Positions 27,715 to 37,048 of a DNA stretch of 64,000 nt are shown here, one piece after another. The stretch spans positions 3,155,317 to 3,219,316 of the forward strand of contig CP067345.1 in NCBI GenBank assembly GCA_020641055.1, written 5' to 3'. Under the pieces are notes generated by a model, which did no database searches, had not been told where the DNA came from, and saw only the letters and a program-made list of their open reading frames with translations. The stretch comes from Clostridioides sp. ES-S-0010-02 (GTDB taxonomy: Bacteria; Bacillota; Clostridia; Peptostreptococcales; Peptostreptococcaceae). How positions within the stretch are numbered: the first letter of the stretch is position 1; each line of letters begins with the position of its first letter. The position numbers were made by a program, and so were the translations under genes.

Positions 27715-29106
27715 TTAATATATTTTTCCTGGATTTAAAATATTTTTAGGGTCAAAAGCTATTTTTATATTTTTAATTAACATCATATAGGCATCTGATT
27801 TTGATTCATGTAAATACTCTTTTTTTGCATATCCTATACCATGTTCACCTGAGACTTGACCATTAAGTTCTCTAGATTTTTTATACATACAGTCAAAAGC
27901 TTCTTTTAATCTTACTTTCCAAGTATGTTCATCCATACTATCTTTTAATATATATATGTGTAGATTTCCATCACCTGCATGACCAAAACTTTTTATTCTT
28001 ATTTTTAACTCATCTTGAAGCTCATGAGTATATCTTATAAACTCTGCTACCTTGTCTCTTGGTACAACGACATCACATTCATCCATTTCTGTTGTAGATG
28101 CCTTTATAGCTTCTAAGAAAGCACCTCTGGCTGACCATATGGAATCATTTCTTTCTTGCGTATCTGATATAAATACATCTAATGCTCCATTTTCTAAACA
28201 CAGATTAGCAACTTTTTCATATTCTTTTTCAATTTCTTCAATACTATTTCCATCAAACGTAAGTAGAAGATAAGCATCTGATGTATTATCTGGAAACTTT
28301 TTACCTAAAAATTCTTCCGCAGCCAATATTACATCTCTCTCCATAAATTCTATGGCTGTTGGTATTGATTTCGATTTTATTATTTTAGGAACAGTTTCTA
28401 TTGCCATTGATAAATTTGGAAAAGGTATAAGTAAACTTACACTTTTCTTTGGTAAAGGAAGCAATTTTAATATCGCTTTTGTAACTATTCCTAAAGTTCC
28501 TTCTGAACCTATTAATAAATCTTTTATACTATATCCAGAACTATTTTTAACTACTTTTCCCCCTATATTTATAACTTCTCCATTTGGTAATACTACTTCA
28601 AGACCTCTAACATAATCTCTTGTAACACCATATTTTACTGCTCTCATTCCACCTGCATTAGTATTTATATTACCTGCTATTGTAGCACTCTTCTCACCTG
28701 GGTCAGGTGGATAAAATAAGTCTCTCTCTTGAACATATTGACCTATTGTCATAAGCAAAACTCCTGGTTCTACTGTCAATGTTAGATTTTCATAATCAAC
28801 CTCAAGTATTTTATTCATTTTACATAGATTAATCATTATTCCACCATTTATGGCAACAGCAGCTCCTACAAGACCAGTTCCTTGTCCTCTTGGCGTAACT
28901 GGTATATTGTTTTCATATGCATATTTCATTATTTTAGATACTTGCTCGGTTTCAATCACATTTACTAAAACCTCAGGATATTTTTCTATTCCTCCAAGTT
29001 CATCATGTGAAAAATCTTCATTTATATCACTTCCAACTACTACATTTTCATCTCCACAAATATCTATTAAAAAATCTATATCTTTTTTATCAATTGATTT
29101 ATACAT
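27715..29106 (-). CDS. lctD: FAD-linked lactate dehydrogenase subunit (LctD/GlcD-like)
   Basis: A 463-residue VAO-family flavoprotein. The FAD-binding domain has [18 protein letters not shown] and [36 protein letters not shown] follows, and the C-terminal domain has [14 protein letters not shown] and [14 protein letters not shown]. In Acetobacterium the same type of subunit joins EtfB and EtfA to oxidise lactate with NAD+, driven by reduced ferredoxin. ATG at 29106 is preferred because GGGGGA lies upstream; the ORF could extend 16 codons further into etfA. It starts 10 bases after etfA and completes the larA-etfB-etfA-lctD operon. Confidence 0.9.
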   Translation of the reverse strand: MYKSIDKKDIDFLIDICGDENVVVGSDINEDFSHDELGGIEKYPEVLVNVIETEQVSKIMKYAYENNIPVTPRGQGTGLVGAAVAINGGIMINLCKMNKILEVDYENLTLTVEPGVLLMTIGQYVQERDLFYPPDPGEKSATIAGNINTNAGGMRAVKYGVTRDYVRGLEVVLPNGEVINIGGKVVKNSSGYSIKDLLIGSEGTLGIVTKAILKLLPLPKKSVSLLIPFPNLSMAIETVPKIIKSKSIPTAIEFMERDVILAAEEFLGKKFPDNTSDAYLLLTFDGNSIEEIEKEYEKVANLCLENGALDVFISDTQERNDSIWSARGAFLEAIKASTTEMDECDVVVPRDKVAEFIRYTHELQDELKIRIKSFGHAGDGNLHIYILKDSMDEHTWKVRLKEAFDCMYKKSRELNGQVSGEHGIGYAKKEYLHESKSDAYMMLIKNIKIAFDPKNILNPGKIY

Positions 29107-29116
29107 CTCTATCCCC

Positions 29117-30337
29117 CTATTCAGCTGCTGATGCCACATATATTTGCTTATCATTTTTTTTATTTTCTATTTTTTTTATCAATTTAGGAATAATATCATA
29201 AATATCTCCTATTAAAGCTAAGTGTGCTACATCAAGTATAGGTGCCTTATCATCTTTATTTATAGCTACTATATAATCAGCTCCTTGCATTCCTGCAACA
29301 AATTGAACAGCTCCAGATACACCACAAGTTATTATTAATTTAGGCTTTACAGTTCTACCACTAAGACCTATTTGTTTTTTAGCATCTATCCAACCCGCTT
29401 CTATAATTGGTCTTGTTCCTGCTACTTGAGCATTTAACTTGTCAGCTAATTTATATATCATATCCATATCTTCCTGTTTCTTTATTGCTCTACTTGCAAC
29501 TACTATTACTTCTGCTTCTTCAAGACCAACTTCTTTATTTTTTTCTTTTACACTTAGTACTTTAATCTTAGATTTTAATTCTTTTTTTTCTATTTCACAT
29601 AAAGTTATTTTTCCTGTAGCATTTTCTACCTTTTCTGGAGCTGAAAATATTTTATATCTTACAGTGGCAAATTGAGGTCTATTATTGGGTGTATTTATGT
29701 GAGCCATTATATTTCCACCAAATGCTGGTCTTATCTGGTCTAAATCAGTGTTTGATTGCACATCAAGTATTGTACAATCTGCTGTAAGCCCTGTTTTAAA
29801 TCTAGCAGCAAGCCTTGGAGCTAATGACCTACCTAATGTAGTTCCACCAACCAACATTATTGTTGGTTTTATTTTATTTATAAAGTTTTCTATTGCCTTT
29901 GCATATGGTTCTATCCTAAATTCTTTAAATTCATCTTCATCGTATACAAATACTTCATCAATACCATAGGAGATAAGATTCTTACATTTATCTTTTATAT
30001 CTTTTCCTACAAATACACAATATACAGGTTGCTTTATTTTTGATGCCATTTTGCGAGCTTTTCCTATAAGTTCATATGTTACAGGATGTATATTTCCATT
30101 ATGATGTTCTACATATACTGCCACTCCCTTCCATTCATCCTTATTTATTTTTGCTTTATTACTTTCTATAAATTCAAATGCACCTTTGGGTCCACTTTTG
30201 ACACACAATTTGCACATCTTACAGCCAGCACTTATTTCTACCTTACCTGATTTTTCTTCTATAGCACCAAAAGGACAAATTTCTAGTACTCTTTTTAAAT
30301 CAGTTATTTTATCTTGATTTACAACTATTTTTGACAT
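29117..30337 (-). CDS. lctC: Electron-transfer flavoprotein alpha subunit with N-terminal ferredoxin-like domain (LctC)
   Basis: A 406-residue EtfA. The first 60 residues hold four Cys (CPFGAIE, then CKMCKLC), enough for one [4Fe-4S] cluster; the Cys expected in the second CPxGA motif is missing (SGPKGAFE). The ETF alpha domains follow, with the C-terminal FAD-binding [24 protein letters not shown] and DYIVAINKD. In lactate dehydrogenase/Etf complexes of this type the FAD pair performs electron confurcation with reduced ferredoxin. It is 13 bases downstream of etfB. Confidence 0.93.
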   Translation of the reverse strand: MSKIVVNQDKITDLKRVLEICPFGAIEEKSGKVEISAGCKMCKLCVKSGPKGAFEFIESNKAKINKDEWKGVAVYVEHHNGNIHPVTYELIGKARKMASKIKQPVYCVFVGKDIKDKCKNLISYGIDEVFVYDEDEFKEFRIEPYAKAIENFINKIKPTIMLVGGTTLGRSLAPRLAARFKTGLTADCTILDVQSNTDLDQIRPAFGGNIMAHINTPNNRPQFATVRYKIFSAPEKVENATGKITLCEIEKKELKSKIKVLSVKEKNKEVGLEEAEVIVVASRAIKKQEDMDMIYKLADKLNAQVAGTRPIIEAGWIDAKKQIGLSGRTVKPKLIITCGVSGAVQFVAGMQGADYIVAINKDDKAPILDVAHLALIGDIYDIIPKLIKKIENKKNDKQIYVASAAE

Positions 30338-30350
30338 TTCTTCTTCCCCC

Positions 30351-31139
30351 TTAGACTAATTTTAATTCCTCTAATTTATTTATAAGCACAGAACTTAACT
30401 CTTCTGGATTTCCTCTCATAATATTTTTATCTGTATTTGGCTTAGGAGGAAATATTCTTACAACTTGAGTAGGGGAACCATTTAATCCATAATTATCTTC
30501 GTCCTTATCTTCAAAATCATCTAAACTGTACACAGGTATTTTTCTTTCTTTAGTTTCTAACTTTAACTTAAATGAAGGCAATCTTGGTTGAAAAATATCT
30601 TTTTCTACTGTTATCAAACAAGGATACTCAATTTCACATACTTGTAAATCATTTGGCATATCTATTTCAACAACTATGCTTTTCTCTTTGATTTCAATTA
30701 ATTTTGTAACATTAGTTACATGAGGTATATCTAAAAACTCGGCTACTTCAGGTCCAACCTGCGCTGTATCACCATCAGTAGTTTGTTTTCCACAAATTAT
30801 TAAGTCTACTCTACCCATTTTTTTAATACCTTGCGATATAGTGTAAGAAGTTGCCAAGACATCTGCCCCTCCAAATCTTCTATCGCTTATTAAAGCTCCT
30901 TCATCTGCCCCCATCATAAAACTCTCTTCTATTACCTTCTTTGCTTGCGGAGGACCCATAGTAAGTACTTTTAAATTAGCTTTTATGTCGTTTTTTATTC
31001 TAAGTGCTGTTTCTAAAGCATATAAATCATAAGGATTCATTTTTGAATCTACTCCATCTCTTTTCAATACACCTGTGGATTCATCAACCTCTACTGTGGT
31101 TGTCCCAGGTACTTGTTTAATACATGTCAAAATTTCCAT
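30351..31139 (-). CDS. lctB: Electron-transfer flavoprotein beta subunit (LctB)
   Basis: A 262-residue EtfB of the bifurcating type. It has MEILTCIKQVPGTTTVEVD at the N-terminus, the nucleotide region GADEGALISDRRFGGADVLAT, the FAD-binding loop CGKQTTDGDTAQVGPEVAEFLDIP and LPSFKLKLETK. Together with the downstream EtfA and FAD dehydrogenase it forms a lactate-oxidising complex by analogy with Acetobacterium LctBCD. It starts 16 bases after larA. Confidence 0.93.
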   Translation of the reverse strand: MEILTCIKQVPGTTTVEVDESTGVLKRDGVDSKMNPYDLYALETALRIKNDIKANLKVLTMGPPQAKKVIEESFMMGADEGALISDRRFGGADVLATSYTISQGIKKMGRVDLIICGKQTTDGDTAQVGPEVAEFLDIPHVTNVTKLIEIKEKSIVVEIDMPNDLQVCEIEYPCLITVEKDIFQPRLPSFKLKLETKERKIPVYSLDDFEDKDEDNYGLNGSPTQVVRIFPPKPNTDKNIMRGNPEELSSVLINKLEELKLV

Positions 31140-31155
31140 AAACTACACCCCTTTT

Positions 31156-32430
31156 TTATTTAACTATCACTGATACTCCATCAGGTATAACTGTAACTTT
31201 ACTATCTTCACCGACTATATTAGTAGCCATCTCTAAAGCATCCTTAAAATTAAATGCATGTTTCATATGCATTTTATTTATCATTTCAGGACTACACTTA
31301 TCTGTTACCATTATTACAGTATACTTAGATAGTATTCTTGCTAATATTTGAAATTCCCATTGGTCTGGAATTGTATCACATCTGTCAACACTTCTAATTT
31401 TTTCTAAAAGTTTTTTTGGAGAATCTGCATTTGCTACATTTTCATAAAAGGATTGACCTCCATGACCATCATTACATGCTGCAATCATTATTATTACTCC
31501 ACCTTCTTTACAGGTAGCCTCTGCTGCTGTCATACCCTTAACTGCTTGATAAATATTTTGGTCTAATGGGTATCCACCATTTGTACTCACTACAATATCA
31601 GACTTTATGGAATTTACTTTTGAGAGTTCTGTTACAAATTCACAACCTCGGGTATGTGCTTTTTCGACATCACCAGCAAATGATGCTATTACTTTTTTCT
31701 CTTTATCTATTACAACATTCAATATAAATGCTAGTTTGGCAACCTTAGCTGCATATACCATATCTTCATGAATAGGATTATTTTTTAATTTTCCAGTTCT
31801 CGAATTGTCACTATCTATAAAATCACTACAATGGTTATACATTATAGTCTTTGCAGAGGCTATTCCTGGAAGTACACTTTTTCTTCCTCCTGAGAAACCT
31901 GCAAAAAAGTGTGGTTCTATAAAACCTTCTGCGATTAAAAGTTCTGCATCATATGCAAGTTTATTTATATATAAATCCCCACCTGAAGGTAATACACCCA
32001 CCTTGCACATAGCTTCATCATCAGTAGATATATGCATGATTATTTCTTCATTATCTACAATTTCTTCTCCCATCTTATAAACTAATTCTTCTCTTGTACT
32101 TGGCCTATGAAAACCAGTTGCTATTATAATTTTCACATCAATTTTAGGATTAGCTTTCCTAATTCTTCTTAAAAGAATTGGCATAGTTACTTTACTTGGA
32201 ACAGGTCTTGTATGGTCACTTGTAATTATGACTACATTCTTTTTTCCTTTAACTAACTCTTCCAATGATAAAGAGCCTATTGGATTATTCATAGATTCTT
32301 CAACTATTTCTTCTTGTGTCTTATGTTCTACATAATTATCCGATTTTGATTCCAAGACACCAAGAAAACGTTTGTTAGGTATTTCTAAAATCATTCCTTG
32401 CTTTGAATAAGGTACTTTTAACTTTACCAT
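31156..32430 (-). CDS. larA: Lactate racemase LarA (nickel-pincer enzyme)
   Basis: LarA interconverts D- and L-lactate using a nickel-pincer nucleotide. The 424-residue protein keeps the known functional residues at the positions described for Lactiplantibacillus LarA: Arg75 in SDHTRPVP, His108 in TGFHRP, His174 in EPHFFAGFSGG, Lys184 in GGRKSVLPG (pincer lysine) and His200 in MYNHCSDF. The cofactor-making genes larB, larC and larE are not in the window. A nickel-independent relative with another substrate is possible but the complete residue set argues for racemase. It is the first gene of the lactate operon, behind a promoter with an operator. Confidence 0.9.
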   Translation of the reverse strand: MVKLKVPYSKQGMILEIPNKRFLGVLESKSDNYVEHKTQEEIVEESMNNPIGSLSLEELVKGKKNVVIITSDHTRPVPSKVTMPILLRRIRKANPKIDVKIIIATGFHRPSTREELVYKMGEEIVDNEEIIMHISTDDEAMCKVGVLPSGGDLYINKLAYDAELLIAEGFIEPHFFAGFSGGRKSVLPGIASAKTIMYNHCSDFIDSDNSRTGKLKNNPIHEDMVYAAKVAKLAFILNVVIDKEKKVIASFAGDVEKAHTRGCEFVTELSKVNSIKSDIVVSTNGGYPLDQNIYQAVKGMTAAEATCKEGGVIIMIAACNDGHGGQSFYENVANADSPKKLLEKIRSVDRCDTIPDQWEFQILARILSKYTVIMVTDKCSPEMINKMHMKHAFNFKDALEMATNIVGEDSKVTVIPDGVSVIVK

Positions 32431-32462
32431 CTTTAATCTCCCATTATAATAAACTATAAAAT

Positions 32463-32480
32463 TGGTATGTGGTCATACCA
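32463..32480 (-). promoter_or_regulatory. Operator dyad of the lactate operon (FadR/LldR-type)
   Basis: TGGTATG-TGGT-CATACCA is a perfect 7-bp inverted repeat with a 4-base spacer, and includes TGGTCATACCA, matching the TGGTNNNACCA pattern of FadR-subfamily GntR regulators. It begins 13 bases downstream of the -10 element and 33 bases upstream of the larA ATG, so binding would block transcription. The FadR-type regulator gene lies just upstream. Confidence 0.75.
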
Positions 32481-32493
32481 GTTTTACATTTAT

Positions 32494-32522
32494 ATAATAG
32501 TACCATTATCTTCTATTTGCAA
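32494..32522 (-). promoter_or_regulatory. Promoter of the larA-lctBCD operon
   Basis: On the minus strand TTGCAA (32517-32522), 17 bases, then TATTAT (32494-32499), in the gap between the regulator stop and larA. Confidence 0.65.
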
Positions 32523-32547
32523 GAATAATTTATTTTATAACAAACTT

Positions 32548-33261
32548 TTAATTTTCATTTTTTCTGTAGTTTTTACTTATAAATCTCATATGCTCTTTCG
32601 CTTTTTCATGTGCAAGTTCAGTATTGTTTTCTATAACTGCCTTATATATAGCTTCATGTTGCTTAAGCAAGATAGTTTCATTTAAAGGTTCTGCAATTAT
32701 CTTCTCTCTTGCATCCTCTATAAATCCATCAAACAATTTTGAGGCTGTTATAAAAAGACTTTGAATTAAATAATTTTTACTTATTGTAGCCAATTTGCTG
32801 TGAAATTTTTGATCTAATAAAACCAAAATTTGATTATTATCTTTTTTATTGGTTTCTATTCTCATTTCATCTATTATACTTTTTAATTCTATAGATTCAG
32901 AAGAAGTTATTCTCTTTGAAGCAAGTTTTGCAATCTCAATTTCTAAAATTATTCTAAGCTCTAGTATGTCTTCAAGTGTACCATTATTCAGTTTAAAAAT
33001 CATAGATAAAGGTTCTATTAAAGTTTTTTCTATATTTGTGCATATAAAATTACCCTCACCTTGTCTACTTTCTATCACACCCATAGTTTCTAAAACCCTG
33101 ATAGCTTCTCTAATAGAGGTTCTACTTACATTCATTTGTTCAGATAATTCTCTTTCAGATAGTAGTTTATCACCCTTTTTTAACTCTCCATTTAATATTT
33201 TATATTGAATTTGCTCAATTACTTGTTCATAAACTTTTTTACTAGCTATACTATTAAACAT
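32548..33261 (-). CDS. GntR family (FadR subfamily) regulator, likely lactate-responsive
   Basis: A 237-residue regulator with an N-terminal winged helix (IQYKILNGELKKGDKLLSERELSEQMNVSRTSIREAIRVLETMGVIESRQGEG, about residues 19-70, described in part) and an all-helical FCD ligand-binding domain (about 85-230, with LELRIILEIEIAKLASKR and MRFISKNY). Members next to lactate genes (LldR/LutR) respond to lactate. It is upstream of larA on the same strand, separated by the promoter and a dyad it probably binds. Whether it represses or activates cannot be told, though operator position favours repression. Confidence 0.88.
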   Translation of the reverse strand: MFNSIASKKVYEQVIEQIQYKILNGELKKGDKLLSERELSEQMNVSRTSIREAIRVLETMGVIESRQGEGNFICTNIEKTLIEPLSMIFKLNNGTLEDILELRIILEIEIAKLASKRITSSESIELKSIIDEMRIETNKKDNNQILVLLDQKFHSKLATISKNYLIQSLFITASKLFDGFIEDAREKIIAEPLNETILLKQHEAIYKAVIENNTELAHEKAKEHMRFISKNYRKNEN

Positions 33262-33326
33262 TTTTTCCTCCCATGTAGTAGTCGTTGTTATAATATATAT
33301 CTATTATATATCTTAAGCCATTACAT

Positions 33327-33355
33327 TCATATATTTTTGTTACTTTTAATATAAT
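33327..33355 (+). promoter_or_regulatory. Candidate sigma-E promoter of ylbJ
   Basis: TCATATA (33327-33333), 14 bases, then AATATAAT (33348-33355): six of seven and six of eight matches to the sigma-E consensus. It lies 30 bases upstream of the ATG and has the same layout as the spoIIIAA candidate. Confidence 0.5.
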
Positions 33356-33385
33356 ATCTTATAACTCAAATTTACAGGTGATATT

Positions 33386-34645
33386 ATGAAAAAAAATAAA
33401 ATTATTGGTTTTTTCGCTCCAGCTATCATAGTTGGGGTTCTAGTTTTAGGCATTATCTTATACCCAAATGAAGCTATAAAATCTGCAAGAGAGGGTTTTT
33501 CCATATGGTCTAATGTTCTAGTCCCATCGCTACTCCCTTTTATAATTGGTGCAAACCTAATTGTTGATTTAAAAATAGTAGATATTATAGGGTTTATTAT
33601 TAATCCCATAACTAGACTTGTGTTTAATGTATCAGGAAAAAGTGCTTTAGCTTTTGCAATATCAGCAGTATCTGGTTATCCAGTGGGAGCAAGTCTAGCT
33701 TCTGAATTTAGAAGCAATAAACAGATTTCTAAGCATGAAGCCCAAAGACTGGTATCTTTTTGTTCTACATCAGGACCTTTATTTATAATAGGCTCAGTTG
33801 GTACAGGTATGTTTCAAAATTCAAATTTAGGTTACTTGATGATTTTATGCCATTACTTGGGAACTATATTGGTTGGTCTTTTTTTCAGAAATTATGGAAA
33901 TGAAAATCTTCCAAAGACAAAATTAGATTTAAAAACAAACATAAAAAACATAATTAATATTAGAAGTTCTAGTGGTAATGGTTTTTTTGTTCTATTTGGA
34001 AATGCTGTCTTTAATGGAGTAAATACATTACTTACAGTTGGTGGATTTGTAATTGTTTTTTCGGTAGTATTTAAAATACTATCACTATTTAATGTAATCT
34101 CTTTAATAGCATCAGTTATATATTTACCACTTTCACTTTTAGGTGTCAATAAGGAGCTCTGTCAAGCATTTGTAAGCGGTCTATTTGAAATCACAATTGG
34201 TTGTAATAAGGTATCTAGTATAACAAGTGCCCCAGAAATCCTAAGAGCATCTTTGGCTAGTTTTCTGATAGGATTTAGCGGATTGTCCATACTAGCTCAA
34301 TGTTGTACATTTTTATCAAAAACAGATATAGACTTAAAATTATACATATTAAGTAAGTTTGCACATGGACTTTTAGCAGGTTTATTTATTTTTATACTTT
34401 ATCCTATTGCAAACTCTACTGTATTAGTTTCTAGCTTTGCTGATACATATAATGTTATATATAATAACTTAATTTGGTTCTATTATCTTAGCTATTATGA
34501 CACTATTCTTCAAATTGTAATAATAATCTACTTAATTTCAGCTTTATTTGTTGCTAAAAAACACATGAGAAATTTATCTACAAGTGGAAAATTAATTAGA
34601 TATAAAAATACTTTTTTTATAAAAAACTTATTTCGAAAAAAATAA
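33386..34645 (+). CDS. ylbJ: Sporulation integral membrane protein YlbJ (SpoVV)
   Basis: A 419-residue polytopic membrane protein with nucleoside-transporter-like gate motifs. Family features are EGFSIWSNVLVPSLLPFIIG, SAVSGYPVGASLASEFR, VSFCSTSGPLFIIGSVGTGM and ASFLIGFSGLSILAQC. In Bacillus YlbJ/SpoVV is needed in the mother cell for dipicolinate uptake into the forespore; the role here is inferred. The basic tail (RYKNTFFIKNLFRKK) is typical. The start follows CAGGTG. It is transcribed divergently from the FadR-type regulator. Confidence 0.9.
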   Translation: MKKNKIIGFFAPAIIVGVLVLGIILYPNEAIKSAREGFSIWSNVLVPSLLPFIIGANLIVDLKIVDIIGFIINPITRLVFNVSGKSALAFAISAVSGYPVGASLASEFRSNKQISKHEAQRLVSFCSTSGPLFIIGSVGTGMFQNSNLGYLMILCHYLGTILVGLFFRNYGNENLPKTKLDLKTNIKNIINIRSSSGNGFFVLFGNAVFNGVNTLLTVGGFVIVFSVVFKILSLFNVISLIASVIYLPLSLLGVNKELCQAFVSGLFEITIGCNKVSSITSAPEILRASLASFLIGFSGLSILAQCCTFLSKTDIDLKLYILSKFAHGLLAGLFIFILYPIANSTVLVSSFADTYNVIYNNLIWFYYLSYYDTILQIVIIIYLISALFVAKKHMRNLSTSGKLIRYKNTFFIKNLFRKK

Positions 34646-34913
34646 AATGTATAAAAATTAACTAAATGCTTCCATTTTCTAATTATATTTGTCATAATCT
34701 TAATAACCTTTTTAATTACTTTATCAGCATAGTTATTTCATCACAATTTTGATAAATTTTTATAACAATATTTTTCAAAAATTCTCCTTAATCACATATA
34801 GCACACTTATATAAAGTAATTGGTATATTTTTCCAATATATAATATTTCATTTATATTATATAATAAATACCGACCTAAACTTATCAAATCAAACTAAGA
34901 GGAGTGGTTGAAA

Positions 34914-35480
34914 ATGGCAACAAGACCTATAGAAATAGACGAATATAAAAAGATAATGGAACTACTACATACGGGCTTTATTTATAGTGAAAATGGCGTT
35001 GAAAAAAGATTTAGAAAGAATCCTAAGGTTGCATTAGCACTAATGTTAGAAGCTAATTTAGGTCTAAGAATATCAGATATTTTAAGATTAAAAATAGGTA
35101 ATTTTAAAGGTAATATGTTGGAAATAAATGAAAAAAAGACAGGTAAACTACAGTATAGACCTGTTAACAAAAATATAATTGAATCTATAAATGAACATGC
35201 AAGAAAGTATAATCTTAAATCAGATGACTACTTAGTAAATATAAAGACAAAAGCTATCCAGAAACAATTGAGAATAATTTGTAAATACTTAAATTTGTAT
35301 AACATAAGCACACATAGCTTTAGAAAGCTCTATGCTACTACTCAATTTGAAAAGAGTAACAATAACTTAGAATTAGTTAAGGAACTCTTAAACCATAGCT
35401 CTGTAGCCACTACACAGCGATATATAAGGGTAACTCAGCAAGCTATTAACGAGGCGAGTGAAAATTTTTTTATTGAATAA
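34914..35480 (+). CDS. recV: Tyrosine recombinase RecV (phase-variation recombinase)
   Basis: A 188-residue tyrosine recombinase consisting of the catalytic domain alone, without the usual N-terminal core-binding domain. Catalytic residues are complete: Arg52 (LGLRISDIL), Lys75 or Lys78 (EKKTGK), His134 and Arg137 (THSFRKLY), His161 (LNHSSVATTQRY) and nucleophile Tyr170. From its size and its place next to ylbJ, homoserine dehydrogenase and lactate genes I recognise C. difficile RecV (CD1167), which inverts several phase-variable switches (cwpV, flagellar, cmr). ATG at 34914 is preferred (AGAGGAG nine bases upstream); a TTG six bases earlier is possible. No target inverted repeats were seen nearby, consistent with action in trans. 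Confidence 0.85.
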   Translation: MATRPIEIDEYKKIMELLHTGFIYSENGVEKRFRKNPKVALALMLEANLGLRISDILRLKIGNFKGNMLEINEKKTGKLQYRPVNKNIIESINEHARKYNLKSDDYLVNIKTKAIQKQLRIICKYLNLYNISTHSFRKLYATTQFEKSNNNLELVKELLNHSSVATTQRYIRVTQQAINEASENFFIE

Positions 35481-35537
35481 GTAAAATGTTATAATCTATC
35501 TATTTTTCTATTATCTTATTAAGTCACCAGCTGTTAA

Positions 35538-35583
35538 AAAGGTGAAGAAAAACAAAATAAACTTTTTGTTTTTCTTCACCTTT
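35538..35583. terminator. Bidirectional terminator between recV and homoserine dehydrogenase
   Basis: A perfect 20-bp stem (35538-35557 with 35564-35583) with a 6-base loop, flanked by A and T runs on both sides, separates two convergent genes. Confidence 0.9.
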
Positions 35584-35611
35584 AAATTTTTACAGTCATT
35601 ACATAGATATT

Positions 35612-36814
35612 TTAATCTACTTTTAATAGTTTTTTAACTGACTTACTATATTCATTTCTCTTTACATCTTCTAAGAACCTATCAATTTCATGTTCTGATT
35701 TTGCATTTATAAAAATAGCAAATTCTTCTTCATCTATAATATTATAGCTATCTACATATTTATCTAAACATTTTAAAATTCCATCTTTATTATATTCACT
35801 AAATCTAACTACTGCACTACATTCATCTTCTATAAGCCCACTCAAATCCAATTTACCTTTTGAAAAAGACTTTATATTTGAACTCCTATTATCTATTATA
35901 TCTATGATATCAGCATAAACAGCACTTCCTGTTGCACCTCTTCCAGCACCCTTACCTACAAAAGAAAGTTCTCCTACAGAATCTCCCACTATAATTACTA
36001 CATTAAACTCATTATCTATTTTAGACAGCATATTATCATTATCCACCAATGCAGGTCTAACAAATCCACTTACTTCTCCCAATTCATATTTACTTCTAGC
36101 AACTAATTTTATCTTACAATTTAATTTCTTAGCATATTCTATATCCTTTTCATCTATTGAAGTTATTCCTTCTAATAACAAATCTTTCCAATACACTATT
36201 TTCCCATAAGATAAAGTAGATAATATAGATAGTTTTCTAGCACTATCATATCCTAATACATCTGCATCTGGATTAACTTCTGCAAATCCTAGTTCTTGTG
36301 CTTGTTTTAAAGCTACATCATATGGTAAATTTTCATCATACATCTTTGATAATATAAAGTTGCATGTTCCATTTAAAATAGCATTTATACTTTTTATATT
36401 ATTACCTTCTAATGATTCTATTAATGGCTTTAAAACTGGAATACCACCTGCTACTGATGCTTCAAATTTAATGCTAACATCATTTAAGTTAGCCAGCTCT
36501 ATAAGGTCACTACCTCTTTCAGCTAATAAATCTTTATTTGCTGTTACTACATGTATTTTTTTATTTAGAGCTCTTGTTACATAATCAAGAGCTGGATTTA
36601 GTCCTCCAATTACTTCAACTAATATATCAACTTCTTTGTTAAATATATCTTCTATATCTGTTGTTACCTTATCAAAATATCTCTTTGATTTATGTTTCTC
36701 TTTATTTTTAACTAAAATTCCAGCTATTTCTATTTCTCTTTTTAAAGTATTATTCTCTATTAAATCTATTAATCCACTTCCTACTGTTCCATACCCTAGT
36801 ATTCCTATCTTCAC
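35612..36814 (-). CDS. hom: Homoserine dehydrogenase
   Basis: Hom reduces aspartate semialdehyde to homoserine for threonine and methionine. The 400-residue protein has the Rossmann motif GILGYGTVGSGLIDLI, the substrate region ASVAGGIPVLKPLIESLEGN, GILNGTCNF-type sequence (NAILNGTCNFILSKM) and GFAEVNPDADVLGYDSARKLSIL, and a short C-terminal ACT-like domain (about 325-400). Translation starts at a GTG (36814) after GGGGGT. It is preceded by a SAM-I riboswitch, tying its expression to methionine status. Confidence 0.95.
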   Translation of the reverse strand: MKIGILGYGTVGSGLIDLIENNTLKREIEIAGILVKNKEKHKSKRYFDKVTTDIEDIFNKEVDILVEVIGGLNPALDYVTRALNKKIHVVTANKDLLAERGSDLIELANLNDVSIKFEASVAGGIPVLKPLIESLEGNNIKSINAILNGTCNFILSKMYDENLPYDVALKQAQELGFAEVNPDADVLGYDSARKLSILSTLSYGKIVYWKDLLLEGITSIDEKDIEYAKKLNCKIKLVARSKYELGEVSGFVRPALVDNDNMLSKIDNEFNVVIIVGDSVGELSFVGKGAGRGATGSAVYADIIDIIDNRSSNIKSFSKGKLDLSGLIEDECSAVVRFSEYNKDGILKCLDKYVDSYNIIDEEEFAIFINAKSEHEIDRFLEDVKRNEYSKSVKKLLKVD

Positions 36815-36876
36815 TGTTACATACCCCCATCACTTTTGATTATATTAATTTATTTATATATATAAATATGCCAATT

Positions 36877-36902
36877 AAAAAAGCTTGAGTATAAACTCAA
36901 GC
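36877..36902 (-). terminator. Riboswitch-controlled terminator upstream of hom
   Basis: An 8-bp stem (GCTTGAGT / ACTCAAGC) with a 4-base loop and six T residues on the minus strand. Part of it (36887-36896) can instead pair over ten bases with 36913-36922 at the end of the aptamer, forming the alternative antiterminator. Confidence 0.9.
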
Positions 36903-36919
36903 CATATGACGGGTTTATA

Positions 36920-37023
36920 CTCATCTTTCAGCGTAATTGCTGCAGGATTTAGCACCAATGTATATTAAAATATACTGGTTGCCGGGCTTCATAGGGCCAG
37001 TCCCTCTGCCTCTCTTGATAAGA
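36920..37023 (-). ncRNA. SAM-I riboswitch (S-box leader)
   Basis: The minus strand shows the conserved S-box blocks in order: CTTATCAAGAG at the 5-prime side of P1, GAGGGACTGGCCCTATGA, AAGCCCGGCAACC, GGTGCTAAATCCTGCAG, then GAAAGATGAG closing P1. It is followed by a terminator with a mutually exclusive antiterminator, so SAM binding should turn off homoserine dehydrogenase. Confidence 0.95.
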
Positions 37024-37048
37024 TTGCTAATTTAAATTTATTGTTAAT

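Noticed and set aside
34646-34913. RecV-invertible switch or attachment site next to recV
   Set aside because: The gap has no long inverted repeat pair; only short AT-rich symmetries are present.
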